Source: Mycteria americana
Taxonomy: Eukaryota > Chordata > Aves > Ciconiiformes > Ciconiidae
Length of the DNA stretch: 64,000 bases
Assembly: GCF_035582795.1 (NCBI RefSeq)
Contig: NC_134396.1
Span: 30,051,683-30,115,682, forward strand
Direction: 5' to 3'
Position 1 is the first letter of the stretch, and every line of letters starts with the position of its first letter. This document shows positions 61,539 through 64,000 of this stretch, in pieces. A program made the position numbers and the translations under genes. The notes beneath the pieces are model-generated. The model was not told where the DNA came from and ran no database searches. It saw only the letters and a program-made list of their open reading frames with translations.

Positions 61539-63836
61539 TTTTTCAGGTCTTGAATCTTACACAGCCTGTGAAAGAAGCATAGGTGAGCATCCTCATATCC
61601 ACTTCATCTAATCAGACTTTGAAACCAATAACCTTTTGTAATCAACTCCACTGATCAAGGGGATTAGGATGTTCACATTCTTGCATACAGGTATTACATT
61701 TTCTTGTAAGGATATTGAAATCCAAAACTTTGTTTCCCTCATTACTTTGGTTAGGCAACACAAGTAGGGCACATGCAAGAGACAGGCTTTGAGGTACAGC
61801 AGTTCATTGCAGAATTACCAAAGAGTTACCAACTGGTGGATTGATTTATTTTTCTCAAAGAAATAGTCACACTTGGGCTTATCTGTTCAGCCAGGACAAA
61901 GAAATGCCAGCCAACAAGTCACTAAAACTCTAGTTTAGGATGTCTAAGTCAGATGAAGAATCCACCACCAATATCTTTAATAAGATTAGATCTTCTGTTA
62001 GCATAAGGGAGTCAAGTTTGAAATTTTAGCCATCACTGCTGTCCAAATCTTGAAAACACAAGGAAGATTGAGGTGAAATACTCATTTCAGTAACCTCAGC
62101 TCAATTCTCACAAGTCATTCATTCCACTAAACTCAAGGAGTTCATTATCTCTAGTGCCATGCCTGATGCCCACGTAGGGCTCCCCCTGTTCAGCTTGCTC
62201 AAAAGTTAGCATTCCTACAACACACAGAGCATAGGACTTTCCCACTGCAGAAAATAACTCTCCTTTATGCTAATTGAGACTTAATTATTACCCATCCCAC
62301 ATTGAAACAGGCTGCTGATACCAGTCATTGAAACAGGCCGCTGATACCAGTCACCAGCACAACAAGCCTGCACTACTCAATTATTCTCCAACATTTATTC
62401 CCATGGAGAAAAGACTAACAGCTCTCCCCATATGAACCCTATAAAAGGGGAGGAGTATTGCAGTACCACATAAGGAGAATACGTGGAAGTGCACTGTCAT
62501 CCTATGCACACATGCAGGCTGAACTGAATCTGCAAGAAGCAGTTTTTGCATTGATGGTTTCATATGACACACAAGTTCCAGAAGAACCTGCATACATGAA
62601 GGCAACAAAGGCAAGCTGAAAGTCAGTCCTCAAAAGGATTGTGGTTTTCAAGGCTTTCTGCTAGATTTGTTGAAGAGCCAACAGCAGTTTTCTTTCTCAT
62701 ACATATGACAATATCAAAAGGAGTGGGTTAATATTCTGCCTGGGGTCAAGTAAAACCTTTCACAGTTTCATAGTGGGGAACAAGGACAAAAGCGTGCTGT
62801 TAACATTGTACAGGCATATTTGCACATATTAACATGCATGTGCCATAAGGTAACACCCATAATGAGATTAACCACTGTACATGGAACGTACAAGCAGGTA
62901 ACAGACAAAGGTTACAGCAGTAACAGAGCAGCTTGCCTTTCATTTATCAAGTATTGAAGTACCCCCAGAAACATGTTGTGTTTCTCACGTATCATTACAA
63001 GTCAGATTACTTAGAGTACAACTGAAGTTCACTTTGAACTGCAAAGCATGCTGTAGAACAGAAGAGGCTAACAGCACAGAATCTGGCCTCTGAAGGAAGA
63101 AGAGCGCTTACTTTAAGGATTATTATTTGTAATGTGTCCCAAAAGATCCAACCACACATGGCATGGATTTGAATTTTAGTCACTAAAATTGGAGAGTTAA
63201 GTCTGTAAGTTATTCCTGCTCTTAAAGACAGGGAAGATAGCTAGGATCTTGCACAGTTTTGGAGACCCCTTAAGTAGTTTCCGCTCGGCAGAAGTCAGAT
63301 CCACTTCACCGCAGTGGGTGAGCAAGATGCCTGAATCAAAGCCCACAGTACAAAAGCGCATTTCAGCAAAAGATCCTGAACGGGGAAGTGAATAAAGTAA
63401 GTCAGAGATCCAATTTCTACTTTCCTCCCTCGCTACGGAAAGAGATGGAAGACCAGAAAGCAGCACGATGAGCCCCGCAGAAGAGTAAAGAAGCTTGCCC
63501 CGGCTAACTGCGGTGCCCCAGGGAGCGCGGCGACCCGGCTCGCAGCTGTCACCAGGGCCCTCTCCAGGCGCCGGGCAGTCCAGTGCCTCTGCCGGGGGCG
63601 GACGAGCGTCTCGGGACTTTCTGGTCCCGGGAGTGCCTTAAGCAGCCTACCGAAATGCACCGGCATTTGGGGCGCGGGGACCGCAGGGCCGATGACGGAG
63701 CCGCAGCCCCCGCCCGCTCCGCCGCCGCCGGGCTCCACCATATTGCGGAGTCAGCCTCGCGGGGCGAGCGCTGCCGTCGCCCCGCTCGCCCCCGCGGCCG
63801 ACGAGAGCCGGGCCGGGCCGGGCCGGCGGTACTCAC
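61539..63836 (-). other. PLIN2: PLIN2 exon 2 leader and intron 1
   Basis: The coding start lies in exon 2, which begins at 61565 after acceptor TTTCACAG; 27 bases of 5' UTR precede the ATG. Intron 1 runs from 61566 to 63836. It contains a 26-base tandem duplication and, near its 5' end, part of the promoter CpG island. Open frames there (63.2-63.8 kb) are GC-driven and not taken as genes. Confidence 0.75.
62300..62351. repeat. Tandem duplication, 26 bp x 2
   Basis: Unit CATTGAAACAGGCTGCTGAT plus ACCAGT repeated once with a single T/C difference, in PLIN2 intron 1. Confidence 0.9.
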
Positions 63837-63865
63837 CGGAGAGGGAAGAGCCGCCGCCGCCGCTA
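63837..63865 (-). other. PLIN2: PLIN2 non-coding exon 1 (probable)
   Basis: A donor GTGAGT follows CTCTTCCCTCTCCG on the minus strand. With the TATA-like box about 30 bases upstream, transcription would start near 63862-63866, leaving a first exon of only about 29 bases. Longer first exons from upstream starts are possible. Confidence 0.5.
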
Positions 63866-63934
63866 ACTAGGTAGGCCTGGCCTCGCCCCGCTATTTATGG
63901 GGAGCGGCCGCCGCCGGCCGCGCGCTGCCTGCTC

Positions 63935-63944
63935 TCTCGCGAGA
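63935..63944. promoter_or_regulatory. TCTCGCGAGA palindrome
   Basis: Exact match to the conserved mammalian promoter element TCTCGCGAGA, known to be bound by BANP and earlier linked to ZBTB33 (Kaiso). It lies about 40 bases upstream of the TATA-like box of PLIN2. Confidence 0.7.
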
Positions 63945-63968
63945 GCAGGGCGCGTCACCGCCGCCGTG

Positions 63969-63992
63969 CGTCACCGTCACCGTCACCGTCAC
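63969..63992. repeat. Four tandem CGTCAC hexamers (TGACG half-sites on minus strand)
   Basis: CGTCAC repeated four times head to tail, plus one isolated copy at 63953-63958. On the PLIN2 sense strand each reads GTGACG, containing the CREB/ATF half-site TGACG. It may be a simple repeat, a regulatory array, or both. Confidence 0.8.
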
Positions 63993-64000
63993 CGCTGCCG

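Larger units (their letters stand above)
63450..64000. promoter_or_regulatory. PLIN2: PLIN2 CpG island and core promoter
   Basis: GC-rich island reaching the right window edge. On the minus strand it holds a TATA-like CATAAATAG at 63891-63899, the palindrome TCTCGCGAGA at 63935-63944 and a row of TGACG half-sites at 63953-63992. The island surrounds the inferred PLIN2 exon 1. The distal promoter is outside the window. Confidence 0.75.

Noticed and set aside
63433-63874. Arg/Pro-rich frames near the right edge
   Set aside because: GC-driven frames in the PLIN2 promoter island and intron 1.

Overview
The window is vertebrate nuclear DNA, almost certainly from a bird. It holds large interrupted genes with GT-AG introns, CpG-island promoters, poly(A) signals and several CR1-type LINE fragments ending in the ATTCTATGA-like 3' tail typical of avian CR1. 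The gene order SAXO1 - HAUS6 - PLIN2 matches human 9p22; in chicken this block lies on chromosome Z as far as I recall (not checkable here). All recognised genes are on the minus strand.

Layout. At 1-29.4 kb are the first two coding exons of SAXO1, an axonemal microtubule stabiliser, separated by a 27.6 kb intron that carries two CR1 copies in plus orientation. The rest of SAXO1 lies beyond the left edge. At 30.0-30.6 kb is a solitary retroviral-LTR-like segment. At 31.0-48.9 kb is a complete HAUS6 gene (augmin subunit), which I rebuilt as 18 coding exons with consistent phases giving 935 codons plus stop. A 2 kb CR1 fragment on the minus strand lies in one of its introns. At 48.7-49.5 kb is its CpG-island promoter. 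At 50.7-55.8 kb is a chain of at least seven phase-compatible minus-strand exons belonging to a gene I do not recognise; it ends in two SUMO-interaction-like acidic motifs. At 56.3-63.9 kb is a complete PLIN2 gene (lipid-droplet coat protein), 7 coding exons giving 437 codons plus stop, with a short non-coding first exon, a TATA-like box and a CpG island at the right edge.

The genes are not an operon and have unrelated jobs: cilium stability, spindle microtubule branching and lipid storage. The main points for a second look are the unrecognised gene between HAUS6 and PLIN2, the absence of a RRAGA reading frame where human has one, the LTR just upstream of SAXO1, and repeat-built motifs in the HAUS6 and PLIN2 promoters. 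Exon limits were read by eye from splice consensus, phase and remembered protein family sequence; no alignment was run.
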